A DNA stretch of 64,000 nucleotides from Kaistella chaponensis (GCF_900156725.1 NZ_FTOI01000003.1:1-64000), one strand, 5' to 3'. Positions 7,767 to 16,470 are shown, counted from the first letter of the stretch. Notes: a model not told the origin generated them from the letters alone. Numbers and translations are program-made.

Positions 7767-8216
7767 TTACATAATCTTCGCAACTTCTGCACAAAGCCAT
7801 TCTAGCATTTCACGATCTTCTGCAGTAAATGGGTCTATCTTGTGAGAATCAATATCAATCTGACCGATATTTTCGCCATCTTTGATTATGGGAACTACGA
7901 TTTCCGCTTTGGTATCTATGGAACAGCTTAAATAGTTGTCTTGTTCATGAACATCAGGAACTACAAACGTTTCATTAGAAACAGCTACTTGACCGCAAAT
8001 TCCTTTTCCATAAGGGATGATCGTGTGATCAGTTGCAGCTCCAACATAAGGTCCTAAAATTAATTCTTCTTTGTCGCCGTTTTTAAAGTAAAATCCGGTC
8101 CAGTTAAAATAGGAAATTTCTTGATCGAGTAACTGACAGATTTTTTGCAGTTTTACTTCTGTATGATGATTTGGACTTTCTAAAATGGAAGAAAGACGTT
8201 TTTTTATTTCTGACAT
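7767..8216 (-). CDS. msrC: Free methionine-(R)-sulfoxide reductase (GAF domain)
   Basis: A 149-residue single GAF domain of the fRMsr (MsrC/YebR) family, which reduces free Met-R-sulfoxide with thioredoxin. Diagnostic parts are YFNWTGFYF (~residues 36-44), LGPYVGAATDHTIIPYGKGICGQVAV with a conserved Cys, VVPDVHEQDNYLSCS with the second Cys and AEIVVPI. It is encoded 11 bases downstream of the large unknown gene on the same strand and is probably co-transcribed with it. Confidence 0.92.
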   Translation of the reverse strand: MSEIKKRLSSILESPNHHTEVKLQKICQLLDQEISYFNWTGFYFKNGDKEELILGPYVGAATDHTIIPYGKGICGQVAVSNETFVVPDVHEQDNYLSCSIDTKAEIVVPIIKDGENIGQIDIDSHKIDPFTAEDREMLEWLCAEVAKIM

Positions 8217-8227
8217 TTTTATATTTT

Positions 8228-9658
8228 TTAGGAAAATTGTTTTAATTTTAATTCTTCTTTGTATCCGAACATTCCTCGTTCTTTAATCATCATAGCGACA
8301 TCTTCAGGTACTTGCTTTTCCCAACCACTTTCGTGATTCGCAATTTTATTTAAAATTTCACGGGAGTAAATTTCAGAAAAATTAGGATTGTAATTTTTGA
8401 TATCTACAATTCTTTCGTTGAGTTTAAAATATTTATATAATTCCTTTAAATTATCGCTCACTTTTAGATTAGATGAAGTCAACATTTCATGATTTTCCGG
8501 ATCTTTGTAAGGATAAAGATATACGGTCATTCCTTTTCTGAAAAATTTCCCGAAAGCTTCTAAGATTCCACCCGAGAGATTTTTGTAATAATTTTCATCA
8601 AACACATCTAAAAGATTGTTAACGCCCATTGCTACACCAATTTCTCCACTTGTATAATTGGCAAAATAATCAATCAATCGGAAATATTCGGAGAAATTAG
8701 AGATGATAACAGTATAGCCCAACTTCGCCAAAACATCTACTCTGTCTAGGAAATCGCGTTCATCAATATCTCCGGATGCTCTTAAATTGGAAATAGTAAT
8801 TTCAAAAAGAACTTCTTTCTCATCGATACTGCACTCAGAATCTTTCATAAACATTTCCAGACCTTTCTCGAACATGTCAATGTTTACAAGGGTTACAGGA
8901 CGAAAGCTACCACGAACAGCGAATATGTTTTTTTTGTAAAGAATATCTGCAGGTAACATATTATTTCCCTGAGGATTAAAAATTACCGCGTCGGTCATTC
9001 CATTTTTCACAAGTTGCAAACTCATCAAGCGGTTATCTACATAGGTAAAAGCTGGTCCGCTGAAATCGATCATATCAATTTCAACATTGTCTGTAGAAAT
9101 ATCGTCGTATAAAGATTCGATTAACCTTCTGGGATTGTCTGCATAATTGAAAGCGCCGTAAATTAAGTTAACACCAAGACCTCCAAGAGTTTCCTGCTGA
9201 AGCGTGGTGTCATTCTCATTAAATTTTACGTGAAAGACTATTTCACTATAGTCTTCTTTTTCATCGAGCTGAAATCTTAAACCAACCCAACCATGACCTT
9301 TCATGGTTTTATCAAAATTAATGGTGGTTACTGTATTGGCGTAAGAAAAGAATTTTCTTCCAGGATTATTTTCTCTCGATAAGCGTTCTTCGATCAAAGA
9401 AACTTCATAACGCAGCATTTTTCTGAGGCGATTCTGGGTTACATATCTGTTTTTGGCTTCTTTCCCATAGATCGCATCGCTAAAATCTTTGTCGTACGCG
9501 GACATCGCTTTTGCAATGGTTTGTGAAGCGCCACCTGCTCTGAAAAAATGACGAACCGTTTCCTGACCTGCACCAATCTCGGCAAAAGTTCCATAAATAT
9601 CGGGATCTAAATTAATAGCTAAAGCTTTCTGTTTAGGAGTTAATTTTGGATTAATCAC
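8228..9658 (-). CDS. Large conserved protein of unknown function
   Basis: A 476-residue soluble protein without a signal peptide or membrane segment. As I recall, homologues in Bacteroidota and some proteobacteria have been labelled nicotinate-nucleotide adenylyltransferase or TonB-dependent receptor, but neither an HxGH nucleotidyltransferase motif nor a beta-barrel pattern is visible. Notable stretches are DPDIYGTFAEIGAGQETVRHFFRAGGASQT (~residues 18-47 in two halves), TTINFDKTMKGHGWVGLRFQ and FRKGMTVYLYPYKD. A repeated AG/GGAS-rich N-terminus and LGGLGVNLIYGAF could bind a nucleotide, which is speculation. It precedes fRMsr by 11 bases and diverges from the PhnP-like gene. Confidence 0.8.
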   Translation of the reverse strand: MINPKLTPKQKALAINLDPDIYGTFAEIGAGQETVRHFFRAGGASQTIAKAMSAYDKDFSDAIYGKEAKNRYVTQNRLRKMLRYEVSLIEERLSRENNPGRKFFSYANTVTTINFDKTMKGHGWVGLRFQLDEKEDYSEIVFHVKFNENDTTLQQETLGGLGVNLIYGAFNYADNPRRLIESLYDDISTDNVEIDMIDFSGPAFTYVDNRLMSLQLVKNGMTDAVIFNPQGNNMLPADILYKKNIFAVRGSFRPVTLVNIDMFEKGLEMFMKDSECSIDEKEVLFEITISNLRASGDIDERDFLDRVDVLAKLGYTVIISNFSEYFRLIDYFANYTSGEIGVAMGVNNLLDVFDENYYKNLSGGILEAFGKFFRKGMTVYLYPYKDPENHEMLTSSNLKVSDNLKELYKYFKLNERIVDIKNYNPNFSEIYSREILNKIANHESGWEKQVPEDVAMMIKERGMFGYKEELKLKQFS

Positions 9659-9712
9659 AAGTAATTCTTATTTTTTTGTAAATTTACCAATAATATACCA
9701 ACCTCAAAAGAA

Positions 9713-10477
9713 ATGAAGTTGAAATTTTTAGGAACAGGTACTTCACAAGGAGTTCCTGTTATTGGTTGCCACTGCGAGGTTTGCAGATCCACAGATCCAA
9801 AAGATAATCGGTTTCGGTCGTCGGCTTTGGTAAGCACAGATAACGGAGAAAAAATCCTAATCGACTGCGGTCCGGATTTTCGTACGCAGATGCTTAATAA
9901 CAAAGAAGATCATGTAGATGCGGTTTTACTCACTCATGAACACAATGATCACGTTATTGGGTTAGATGATTTGCGTCCCCTTATTTTTCGCAGTAAAAAA
10001 AATATGGATTTGTACAGCAACAAAAGAGTAGGAGATGAAGTGAAAAATCGCTTTCCTTATGCTTTTGCAGACGTGAAATATCCGGGAGCACCTTCTTTTA
10101 ACCTCCATGAAATTGAAGGAAATTTTAAATTATTTGATACAGAAATTATTCCGGTGGAGGTGATGCATTATAAGATTTCTGTCTTTGGATTCCGATTTAA
10201 AAACCTTGCGTACATTACCGATGCAAGTTACATTTCAGAAAAAGAAAAAGAAAAGCTAAAAAATCTTGATTATTTGATTTTGAACTGTATTCGAAAAGAA
10301 GAACTTCATCCTGCTCACTTCATCTTATCTCAGGTTTTAGAACTGTTTGAGGAACTTCAACCCAAAAAAATGTATCTCACCCATATTTCACATCATCTAG
10401 GAATTCATGCAGAAACTGAAACTGAATTGCCAAACAATGTACATTTATCTTATGATGGTTTAGAATTGGAGTTTTGA
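9713..10477 (+). CDS. PhnP-like metallo-beta-lactamase-fold hydrolase
   Basis: A 254-residue MBL-fold phosphodiesterase relative. It has LKFLGTGTSQGVPVIGCHCEVC (residues 3-24, with cysteines of the PhnP-type structural zinc), ILIDCGPDFRTQ (~47-58), the metal-binding LLTHEHNDHVIGLDDLRPL (~71-89), a later D in YITDASY and YLTHISHHLG near the end. PhnP itself hydrolyses cyclic ribose phosphates; relatives of this housekeeping type have no firm substrate, so the specific reaction is left open. Confidence 0.88.
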   Translation: MKLKFLGTGTSQGVPVIGCHCEVCRSTDPKDNRFRSSALVSTDNGEKILIDCGPDFRTQMLNNKEDHVDAVLLTHEHNDHVIGLDDLRPLIFRSKKNMDLYSNKRVGDEVKNRFPYAFADVKYPGAPSFNLHEIEGNFKLFDTEIIPVEVMHYKISVFGFRFKNLAYITDASYISEKEKEKLKNLDYLILNCIRKEELHPAHFILSQVLELFEELQPKKMYLTHISHHLGIHAETETELPNNVHLSYDGLELEF

Positions 10478-10566
10478 TAATCAATTACTTAAAAATTTAT
10501 GTGCGAAAAAGCTCCAATAATCCGTAGAATTATGGAAAATAATTTTTCTAAAATAAAAAATAATTC

Positions 10567-10574
10567 TATATTTG
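10567..10574 (+). promoter_or_regulatory. -7 promoter element TATATTTG for tRNA-Leu
   Basis: TATATTTG lies 16 bases before the tRNA 5' end, a suitable position for a Bacteroidota -7 box. Confidence 0.65.
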
Positions 10575-10590
10575 CACACCAATTTAAAAA

Positions 10591-10675
10591 GCCCGGTTGG
10601 CGGAATTGGTAGACGCGCTAGACTCAAACTCTAGTATCGCAAGATGTGCCGGTTCGATTCCGGCACCGGGTACCA
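10591..10675 (+). tRNA. tRNA-Leu, anticodon CAA
   Basis: The acceptor arms GCCCGGT (10591-10597) and ACCGGGT (10665-10671) pair, followed by A and an encoded CCA. The anticodon arm CTAGA/TCTAG holds loop CTCAAAC, giving anticodon CAA (10625-10627), which reads UUG leucine codons. A long variable arm (TATCGCAAGATGT region) marks a class II tRNA, and GGTTCGATTCC is the T arm. Length is 85 bases. Confidence 0.97.
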
Positions 10676-10676
10676 T

Positions 10677-10708
10677 AAACCTCTATTAATCAATAGAGGT
10701 TTTTTTGT
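10677..10708 (+). terminator. Hairpin terminator after tRNA-Leu
   Basis: AAACCTCTATT (10677-10687) and AATAGAGGTTT (10692-10702) form an 11-bp stem with loop AATC, followed by Ts. Confidence 0.9.
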
Positions 10709-10965
10709 GCTTTCTTTTTTCCACAGGTATTTTCGAATTTATTAATTTCTCACCTCACGAAATCGTTTCGGAGAAAATTGTTGATTTCCGAATATTGATT
10801 CATTTGACTTAGTATTGGGGGAAATGTAGGGCATTCAATTCCTCATTTTTGATGCATCGAAAAAATCTGCACAAAACAGAACCAAAGCAACCGCTAAAAA
10901 TTAAATTTTCGATTTATTTTTTTCGTTGCTCTATACGTGAATCGATTTTTTCAAAAAAAAACCAT

Positions 10966-11643
10966 TTACTTGTAATGCTGAAAAATGCCAAAATCACTAG
11001 GTGTCCAAAATGCAGCTTTTTGTCCAGCCACAATTAAACCATTATTTGCCCAAGTGTTGCAGGTATTCAGGAAACTATAACTGCCTTTTGCATCATAGAA
11101 CGAATCGTTCTTACCATAAACGGCATTTGTTTTTATAAGAATTGTTTTGCCGTTCTGGTCATGATCAAATTTGCTTTGAATAAAATGAATCAAGGCCAAA
11201 TATTGATTATGCGTTAACATTATTTTTTTACAGTCTTTCCCTTCAGTCATTTTTTCGTAAAAAGTACAGTGCATCGCCGATTCATTGAGCCAAAAAGCAG
11301 CTTTAAAAGCCGTAGAAAACTTCAAATCTGCCCAAGTTGGTGTATCCAGATAAAATCCCTTATCGCCCCAACCAATTGATAAATAATTAAAATTGGTGCT
11401 TTTAGAAATTGTATTTTCAATAGGGATTTCTTTACTCCAATCTATTTCTGCGCTTTTAATGGGAACTACCAAATCGGTGTGAACGCCATTGGTTAAAATG
11501 TACGCGGTAATATTTTTCGGCTCTTGTACCACTTTTGCCGGAACTTCAATATAGGGAATCAAAAATCCAAATATGATATAGATGACGATAAAGCCGATGA
11601 TAACCCAGATTGATTTCAGAATAAGGAGGATAAATTTCTTCAT
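10966..11643 (-). CDS. TIGR02117/DUF2459 family membrane-anchored protein
   Basis: A 225-residue protein with one N-terminal membrane segment (~residues 4-30) and a periplasmic domain. ILTNGVHTDLVVPI (~49-62), LSIGWGDKGFYLDTPTWADL (~88-107) and LNTCNTWANNGLIVAG (~192-207) are the hallmarks of the DUF2459 (TIGR02117) family. The invariant His in GVHTD and Cys in NTCNTW look like a papain/NlpC-type catalytic pair; the true substrate is unknown. About 260 bases between the tRNA terminator and this gene hold nothing I recognise. Confidence 0.85.
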   Translation of the reverse strand: MKKFILLILKSIWVIIGFIVIYIIFGFLIPYIEVPAKVVQEPKNITAYILTNGVHTDLVVPIKSAEIDWSKEIPIENTISKSTNFNYLSIGWGDKGFYLDTPTWADLKFSTAFKAAFWLNESAMHCTFYEKMTEGKDCKKIMLTHNQYLALIHFIQSKFDHDQNGKTILIKTNAVYGKNDSFYDAKGSYSFLNTCNTWANNGLIVAGQKAAFWTPSDFGIFQHYK

Positions 11644-11721
11644 TTTTCAAAAGTAATAAAATTTGTCATTAAACGCTTCGGAAAGGAAATTCCTATGGGT
11701 CTTTTAGAATTGAAGGTGTTT

Positions 11722-12657
11722 TTATTCCTTATTACTTAAAAATGCAATATTCCTTTCTAGGCCGGCAAATTTTGTTCTTTTTACCGGAGATTTTCGGAAT
11801 ATCTCTGAAAACAATTCCTGAGTGAGTTCTTTCCAGTCTTCTTTTTGGTAAGTTTTAAGAAGAGCATTGGGTTTGAATCTTTCTTGGAGATGAGGAGAAG
11901 AAAACCGATTCCAGGGACAAACATCTTGACAAATATCGCAACCGAACATCCAGTCCTCCATTTTGTTTGTAAAAGATTCAGGGATTTCATTTTTCAGTTC
12001 GATGGTTGCGTAAGAAATGCATTTGCTACCATCAATTATTTTGTCAGAGATAATCGCATTTGTGGGGCACGCTTCGATACATTTCGTACATGTTCCGCAA
12101 TGATCAGTGGTTTCGTGATCTTCTATCAATTCCAGATCGCAAATGATTTCTGCCAGAAAATAAAAAGAACCGCTTTGTTTGGTGATCAGGTTTGCATTTT
12201 TTCCCACCCAACCAATTCCGGATTTTCTTGCCCAACTTCTTTCTAAAATCGGCGCCGAATCTGTAAAAACTCTACATTCAAAATCTCCGATTTCTTCTTT
12301 CAGTTCAGCAACCATTTCTTGCAAAATTTCTTTAATGATTACGTGGTAATCTTCTCCATACGCATATTTTGAAATCTTAAAGGCATTTAAAGAGGGCAAT
12401 TTTTCGTCTGGAAAATAATTATAAGAAAGGGAAATAACCGATCTTGAACCTTCAACCAATACTGTAGGATCAAGTCTTTTATCAAAATGATTTTCCATGT
12501 AAGACATCTTTCCATGATAATCATTTTTAAGCCATTTTTCAAGTGCTGCAGCATCACTTTCTAAAAAGCCTGCTTTAGAAATTCCACAATTTTGAAAACC
12601 AAATTTTTTTGCTTTGGCTTTAATAAGAGTTGAATATTTTTCTGTGGTTGATTTCAT
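11722..12657 (-). CDS. queG: Epoxyqueuosine reductase
   Basis: QueG reduces epoxyqueuosine to queuosine in the tRNA wobble base, using cobalamin and two [4Fe-4S] clusters. In 311 residues it shows KFGFQNCGISKAG, YHGKMSYMENHFDKRLDP (~residues 43-60), the DSAPILERSWARKSGIGWVGKN stretch (~132-153) and the two cluster motifs CGTCTKCIEACP (~187-198) and FGCDICQDVCPWN (~238-250). The short C-terminus without a HEAT-like tail is usual in this group. Confidence 0.95.
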   Translation of the reverse strand: MKSTTEKYSTLIKAKAKKFGFQNCGISKAGFLESDAAALEKWLKNDYHGKMSYMENHFDKRLDPTVLVEGSRSVISLSYNYFPDEKLPSLNAFKISKYAYGEDYHVIIKEILQEMVAELKEEIGDFECRVFTDSAPILERSWARKSGIGWVGKNANLITKQSGSFYFLAEIICDLELIEDHETTDHCGTCTKCIEACPTNAIISDKIIDGSKCISYATIELKNEIPESFTNKMEDWMFGCDICQDVCPWNRFSSPHLQERFKPNALLKTYQKEDWKELTQELFSEIFRKSPVKRTKFAGLERNIAFLSNKE

Positions 12658-12665
12658 CTTTGATG

Positions 12666-12695
12666 TTGCAAAATTAACATTATTTCATAAATTTG
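12666..12695 (+). promoter_or_regulatory. Promoter TTG-N19-TAAATTTG upstream of the rhodanese gene
   Basis: TTG at 12666-12668 and TAAATTTG at 12688-12695 are spaced by 19 bases, matching the Bacteroidota consensus. The ATG at 12770 follows after roughly 65 bases of leader. Confidence 0.6.
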
Positions 12696-12769
12696 CTTCT
12701 ACGGATTCAGAATATACAAGTTCAAATTTTAATAATTTCCAGATCAATAAATCTTAAAAAAAATAATTT

Positions 12770-13057
12770 ATGTCTATAGAAGAAGTACTAAAAGCAGGAA
12801 ACTACCATTTAATCGACGTTCGTGAACCAATGGAACTCGAAATGGATGGCAATATCGAGGAAGCGCAAAATATTCCTTTAGCCGAATTGGAAGAAAGAAA
12901 ACAAGAAATCAGCAATTTAGCGGGAAATATCATTTTCTTTTGCAGAAGCGGAAACAGAAGTGGAAAAGCTGTAGAATATTTCAAATCAGAAGGAATGACC
13001 GATGTTTACAATGGCGGCGGTTACAATGACATGGTACAGCAACTAGAAAAAATGTAA
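12770..13057 (+). CDS. Single-domain rhodanese-like protein
   Basis: A 95-residue rhodanese (sulfurtransferase) domain. It has LIDVREPMELEMDGNIEEAQNIPL (~residues 14-37, in parts) and the active loop FFCRSGNRSGKAVEYF with the persulfide-bearing Cys (~62). Such GlpE-like proteins carry sulfur from thiosulfate or act in thiol relay. It lies divergently from queG with its own promoter and terminator. Confidence 0.92.
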   Translation: MSIEEVLKAGNYHLIDVREPMELEMDGNIEEAQNIPLAELEERKQEISNLAGNIIFFCRSGNRSGKAVEYFKSEGMTDVYNGGGYNDMVQQLEKM

Positions 13058-13075
13058 TATCATTTCAGCAATAGT

Positions 13076-13108
13076 AAAGAGTCAAATTTTCGAATTTGAC
13101 TCTTTTTT
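13076..13108 (+). terminator. Hairpin terminator after the rhodanese gene
   Basis: GAGTCAAATT (13079-13088), loop TTCG, AATTTGACTC (13093-13102), extended by A/T pairs and followed by Ts. Confidence 0.92.
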
Positions 13109-13313
13109 TGTTAAAATTTTCAGAGCATTCATACAAATACAGTTAAAGATGTGGAAATTATTTAAATGCTTGTTTAATAATTTGTTGAATTTATTTTGTT
13201 ACTAATCAATTAGTTACGCTGTTTTGGTGTTTTTAAATGGCGTTTATTTTGATTTTTGGCACGATTTTGACAAGTGATACCTCTGTAAAATTAAAAATTA
13301 AAATTTAGACATT

Positions 13314-13877
13314 ATGAAATCAATGAAGAAAACAATCCTTGCGTTAGGATTAATGACAGTAGGTTTAGTGAGCGCACAAAATTCAGACATGAGAAATATG
13401 CTTAAAGTAGGAGTGAACGGAGGTTTTGCAGTTCCTGCTGAAAATGCATCAGCAAATATCGGTGTTGATCTTTCTTATCAAAATTTGATCACTCCAGGTT
13501 TCGGTTTAGGGATCGCAACGGGTTACAGCCACTTTTTTGGGAAAGATAACAATGGAGTCAAAAACAATGATTTCGGTGTGGTTCCTGTAGCTGCATTAAT
13601 CAGAGTTTATCCAAAACAAATGGGTTTCTATTTAGGAACTGATATTGGTTACGGTTTTATCGTAGGTGATAAAAATGTTGCTTCAAATTCAACAGTAGAA
13701 AGACCTGATGGTGGTTTATACATCAAACCAGAAATAGGATACCACAACAAAGACTGGAATTTTGCGGTACAATATCAAAAAACATTTACTGGTGACAAAG
13801 GTGAGATTTTGAACCAAAAATACAGCGCAGGAGCAATCGGCGTAGGTGTTGGTTATAATATTCCATTAGGAAAATAA
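13314..13877 (+). CDS. Small secreted outer-membrane beta-barrel-like protein
   Basis: 187 residues. The signal peptide ends GLVSAQ (~residue 22). The mature part alternates hydrophobic and polar residues with many Gly and aromatic positions (GVNGGFAVP, GFGLGIATGYSHFFG, MGFYLGTDIGYGFIVGD, GAIGVGVGYNIPLGK), the pattern of an eight-stranded OmpA/OmpW-size barrel. No enzymatic motif is seen. A 205-base upstream region contains no other gene. Preferred start is 13314, although ATG at 13323 is also possible. Confidence 0.75.
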   Translation: MKSMKKTILALGLMTVGLVSAQNSDMRNMLKVGVNGGFAVPAENASANIGVDLSYQNLITPGFGLGIATGYSHFFGKDNNGVKNNDFGVVPVAALIRVYPKQMGFYLGTDIGYGFIVGDKNVASNSTVERPDGGLYIKPEIGYHNKDWNFAVQYQKTFTGDKGEILNQKYSAGAIGVGVGYNIPLGK

Positions 13878-13913
13878 TTTACGACTGTAAGTTTTTCAGT
13901 TTAAACAATATAG

Positions 13914-13946
13914 AAAACCTTCTTAAATATTTTAGGAAGGTTTTTT
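13914..13946 (+). terminator. Hairpin terminator after the barrel-like gene
   Basis: AAAACCTTCTTAAA (13914-13927) pairs with TTTAGGAAGGTTTT with one mismatch or wobble, followed by Ts. Confidence 0.85.
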
Positions 13947-13977
13947 ACTTTTTCCTACATTTTTTAAAAACAATTAT

Positions 13978-13985
13978 TATCTTTG
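13978..13985 (+). promoter_or_regulatory. -7 promoter element TATCTTTG for glk
   Basis: TATCTTTG ends 18 bases before the ATG at 14004. An in-frame TTG at 13983 falls within this box, which argues against that start. Confidence 0.6.
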
Positions 13986-14003
13986 GTTATTAACATAAAA
14001 GAA

Positions 14004-15050
14004 ATGGAAAACAGAAATAAATTCAAACTTTTTTTACCTGCTCTTTCAGCTGAGTGTAACAATAATATTTCGTTAATTTCTGCTGACATTCGTCGTGTCC
14101 AGACTTTTGTGGCACTTTTTGGTACCGAAAACGGAAAAGTAATTTCAAAAAAAGAACGCATTTACAATACCCGTGATTTTGCCTCAATTTCAGAAATTCT
14201 TCAACATTTTATTGCGGAAAATGACCTTGTCAATATCCAAAAAATTGCGGTGGCTGTTCCGGGACCGGTTATTGGTGGTAAAAGTGAGCCGCCTCGTTTG
14301 CCATGGAAAGTTGATGCCGCTGAAATTAGAAGAGATACGCAAATAGAAAAAGTATATCTAATCAACGATTTGGAGGCTTCTGCTTATGGATTAGAAAATG
14401 ACGCTAACTCTTACCTTACGCTTCACAATTCTGATGATTTTGCTGAGGGAAATGTAGCACTTTTAGCTCCAGGCGATGGTTTAGGGGAAGCTGGATTATT
14501 TTATGATGGACAGTCATTGCGACCATTTGCAACAGAAGGTGGTCATTGTGAATTTTCTCCCCGCACCGCAGATGAGGTAGAATTTTATCAATTTCTTCAG
14601 AAAATTTATGGCATTGTAAGTTGGGAATCCGTACTTTCAGCTTCTGGCTTATTCAATATTTATCGATTTTTACGAGATGTTAAGCAACAGAAGCAACCTG
14701 AATGGTTAACTCAGGAAATAGATGCAGGCAACTTTACTGAAGCGATTATCAATGGCGCTTTGGAGCAGAGAGATCGCATTTGTAACATGACGATTGATAC
14801 TTTTATTATTTTCTTAGCGCGAGAAGCAAACAGCCTTGTTTTAAAATTGAAAGCGACCGGAGGTTTGTTTTTAACAGGTGATATCCCAATAATGCTGCAG
14901 AAATTTTTGAATAACGATAAATTCTACAAAAACTTCATCATCAGTGATAAAATGGATTCTTTGCTAAAAGATATTCCAATTTATTTGGTGAATGATGTAA
15001 AAACAATCATTAATGGAGCTGCAGTTTACGCCGCTTTTTCAGAAGAGTAA
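14004..15050 (+). CDS. glk: Glucokinase
   Basis: A 348-residue Glk-family (PF02685) glucokinase, phosphorylating glucose with ATP. Motifs: ISLISADIRRVQTFVALF (phosphate-1 region, ~residues 16-33), IAVAVPGPVIGG (~80-91), VYLINDLEASAYGL (~112-125), LLAPGDGLGEAGLFYDG (~146-162) and FATEGGHCEFSPR (catalytic/glucose-binding EGGH, ~169-181). The ATG at 14004 is chosen because an upstream TTG lies inside the -7 promoter box. It stands alone between two terminators. Confidence 0.93.
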   Translation: MENRNKFKLFLPALSAECNNNISLISADIRRVQTFVALFGTENGKVISKKERIYNTRDFASISEILQHFIAENDLVNIQKIAVAVPGPVIGGKSEPPRLPWKVDAAEIRRDTQIEKVYLINDLEASAYGLENDANSYLTLHNSDDFAEGNVALLAPGDGLGEAGLFYDGQSLRPFATEGGHCEFSPRTADEVEFYQFLQKIYGIVSWESVLSASGLFNIYRFLRDVKQQKQPEWLTQEIDAGNFTEAIINGALEQRDRICNMTIDTFIIFLAREANSLVLKLKATGGLFLTGDIPIMLQKFLNNDKFYKNFIISDKMDSLLKDIPIYLVNDVKTIINGAAVYAAFSEE

Positions 15051-15070
15051 ACCTTCGATAACATTCTATT

Positions 15071-15097
15071 AACTTCGGCAATTGCTGAAGTTTTTTT
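15071..15097 (+). terminator. Hairpin terminator after glk
   Basis: AACTTCGGCA and TTGCTGAAGTT pair around the central AAT with one mismatch, followed by a T run. Confidence 0.8.
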
Positions 15098-15133
15098 ATT
15101 TGAATTTTGCAGTTTTTTAAACCGACTTTTACA

Positions 15134-15706
15134 ATGAAAAAATTATTTATTTCCCTTTTATTCTTCCTTAATATCATTCTTTTTGCACAAACTAAAACGG
15201 TTACCTTTTCAGAAATTCGGTGGAAAGGCTACAAAACTTTGAAAGCAGAATCACTTTCCCATGACGGAACCATCAAATTAAAGTCGGGAAATCTTCTTTT
15301 TAAAGACAATGAAATAACGGGCGGAAATTTTGTGATGGATATGACAACAATGGATGCCGACGATCTGAATAACAATAAAAAGCTGAAAAAAATGTTCGAA
15401 AATCACCTCAAAAGTGATGACTTTTTCGACAGTGCAAAATTTCCGGAATCAACTTTTCAAATTAAATCCCTTAAAAAGCTGAAAAATAATGATTACAATT
15501 ATCAGATCAATGGAATTCTGACCATTAAAGGAATTTCTAAAAACCTTTCTTTTCCAGCTAAAATTTCTCAAGCCAACAATCAAACCACCCTTAAATCTGC
15601 AACTTTCACCTTTAATAGAAAAAACTTTGGCTTACAGTATAATATTTTTGAAGATATGCTGATCAGCAATGATGTGGAAATGAATATTACCCTCATTGCA
15701 AAGTAA
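15134..15706 (+). CDS. YceI-family secreted lipid-binding protein (copy 1)
   Basis: 190 residues with a signal peptide ending IILFAQ. The YceI lipocalin-like fold shows as IRWKGYKTLKAESLSHDGTI (~residues 28-47), GNFVMDMTTMDADDL, HLKSDDFFDSAKFPESTFQIKSL (~95-117, in parts), GILTIKGISKNLSFPAKI and a final strand. YceI proteins bind amphiphiles or isoprenoids in the periplasm. Start at ATG 15134 gives a clean signal peptide; the earlier in-frame start at 15107 is not needed. The gene downstream is a paralogue. Confidence 0.9.
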   Translation: MKKLFISLLFFLNIILFAQTKTVTFSEIRWKGYKTLKAESLSHDGTIKLKSGNLLFKDNEITGGNFVMDMTTMDADDLNNNKKLKKMFENHLKSDDFFDSAKFPESTFQIKSLKKLKNNDYNYQINGILTIKGISKNLSFPAKISQANNQTTLKSATFTFNRKNFGLQYNIFEDMLISNDVEMNITLIAK

Positions 15707-15746
15707 CTTCTTATCATACATCAATTCTTTTTTAGCATTATTGGGC

Positions 15747-15754
15747 TATTTTTG
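15747..15754 (+). promoter_or_regulatory. -7 promoter-like element TATTTTTG before YceI copy 2
   Basis: TATTTTTG fits TAnnTTTG and lies 25 bases before the ATG at 15780, so copy 2 may be transcribed on its own. Confidence 0.45.
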
Positions 15755-15779
15755 CATCTAATTAATAAATTAAATCAAT

Positions 15780-16346
15780 ATGAAAAAATTAGCATTATTA
15801 GCTTTGGTAATTGGAAATTTGGCGGTAGCTCAAACGAAAAAAGTAGTAGGATCCGAAGTAAATTGGTGGGGTTACAAAATTGCAAAAACAGAAGCATCTT
15901 CTCACAATGGAACCGTAAATTTGAAATCAGGAAACATCGTGATGAAAGGAAATCAAGTTGTTGGTGGTACTTTTGTTTTAGACATGGCTTCGCTTAATGC
16001 GACAGATTTAACGGGAGAATATCAAACAAAATTAAATAACCATTTGAAAAACGGTGATTTCTTCGAAGTTGAAAAATATCCAACTGCAACGTATACGATC
16101 ACTTCTTTGAAAAAAAATAACGACAAAATATACAATTACATCGTTAACGGAAATCTTACCGTAAAAGGAAAAACAAGTCAGGTTTCTTTTCCGGCAAAAA
16201 TTGCTAACAGCAAAGGTGTGGTAAGTTTGGTTTCCAAAAAATTTACATTTGACAGACAGAAATTTGATGTGGCTTACAAATCTACCATGCAAGACGTTTT
16301 GGTAAAAGACGATATTGATATGTTGGTGAAAGTGACCGCGAAATAA
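15780..16346 (+). CDS. YceI-family secreted lipid-binding protein (copy 2)
   Basis: 188 residues, with signal peptide ending LAVAQ. Same layout as the previous gene: VNWWGYKIAKTEASSHNGTV (~residues 28-47), GGTFVLDMASLNATDL, HLKNGDFFEVEKYPTATYTI, GNLTVKGKTSQVSFPAKI and FTFDRQKFDVAYKS. The two proteins align along their whole length, so they arose by tandem duplication but have diverged well. Ligand is unknown. Confidence 0.92.
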   Translation: MKKLALLALVIGNLAVAQTKKVVGSEVNWWGYKIAKTEASSHNGTVNLKSGNIVMKGNQVVGGTFVLDMASLNATDLTGEYQTKLNNHLKNGDFFEVEKYPTATYTITSLKKNNDKIYNYIVNGNLTVKGKTSQVSFPAKIANSKGVVSLVSKKFTFDRQKFDVAYKSTMQDVLVKDDIDMLVKVTAK

Positions 16347-16366
16347 TATTTCAAATAAGTAATCAA

Positions 16367-16396
16367 AAAGAGCAGTTTTCCCTGCTCTTTTTTTAT
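16367..16396 (+). terminator. Hairpin terminator after the YceI pair
   Basis: AAAGAGCAG (16367-16375), loop TTTTCC, CTGCTCTTT (16382-16390), then Ts. Confidence 0.92.
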
Positions 16397-16470
16397 TTTT
16401 ACCAATCAGAATTTTTCTAAGTGATGATTTTTAAATTTAATATTTTCAGGTTTTTTTGATGAAAAATAAA

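Noticed and set aside
10849-11037. Plus-strand frame of 62 codons between tRNA-Leu and the TIGR02117-type gene
   Set aside because: It overlaps the end of the minus-strand TIGR02117-type gene, has a low-complexity basic composition and no recognisable family.
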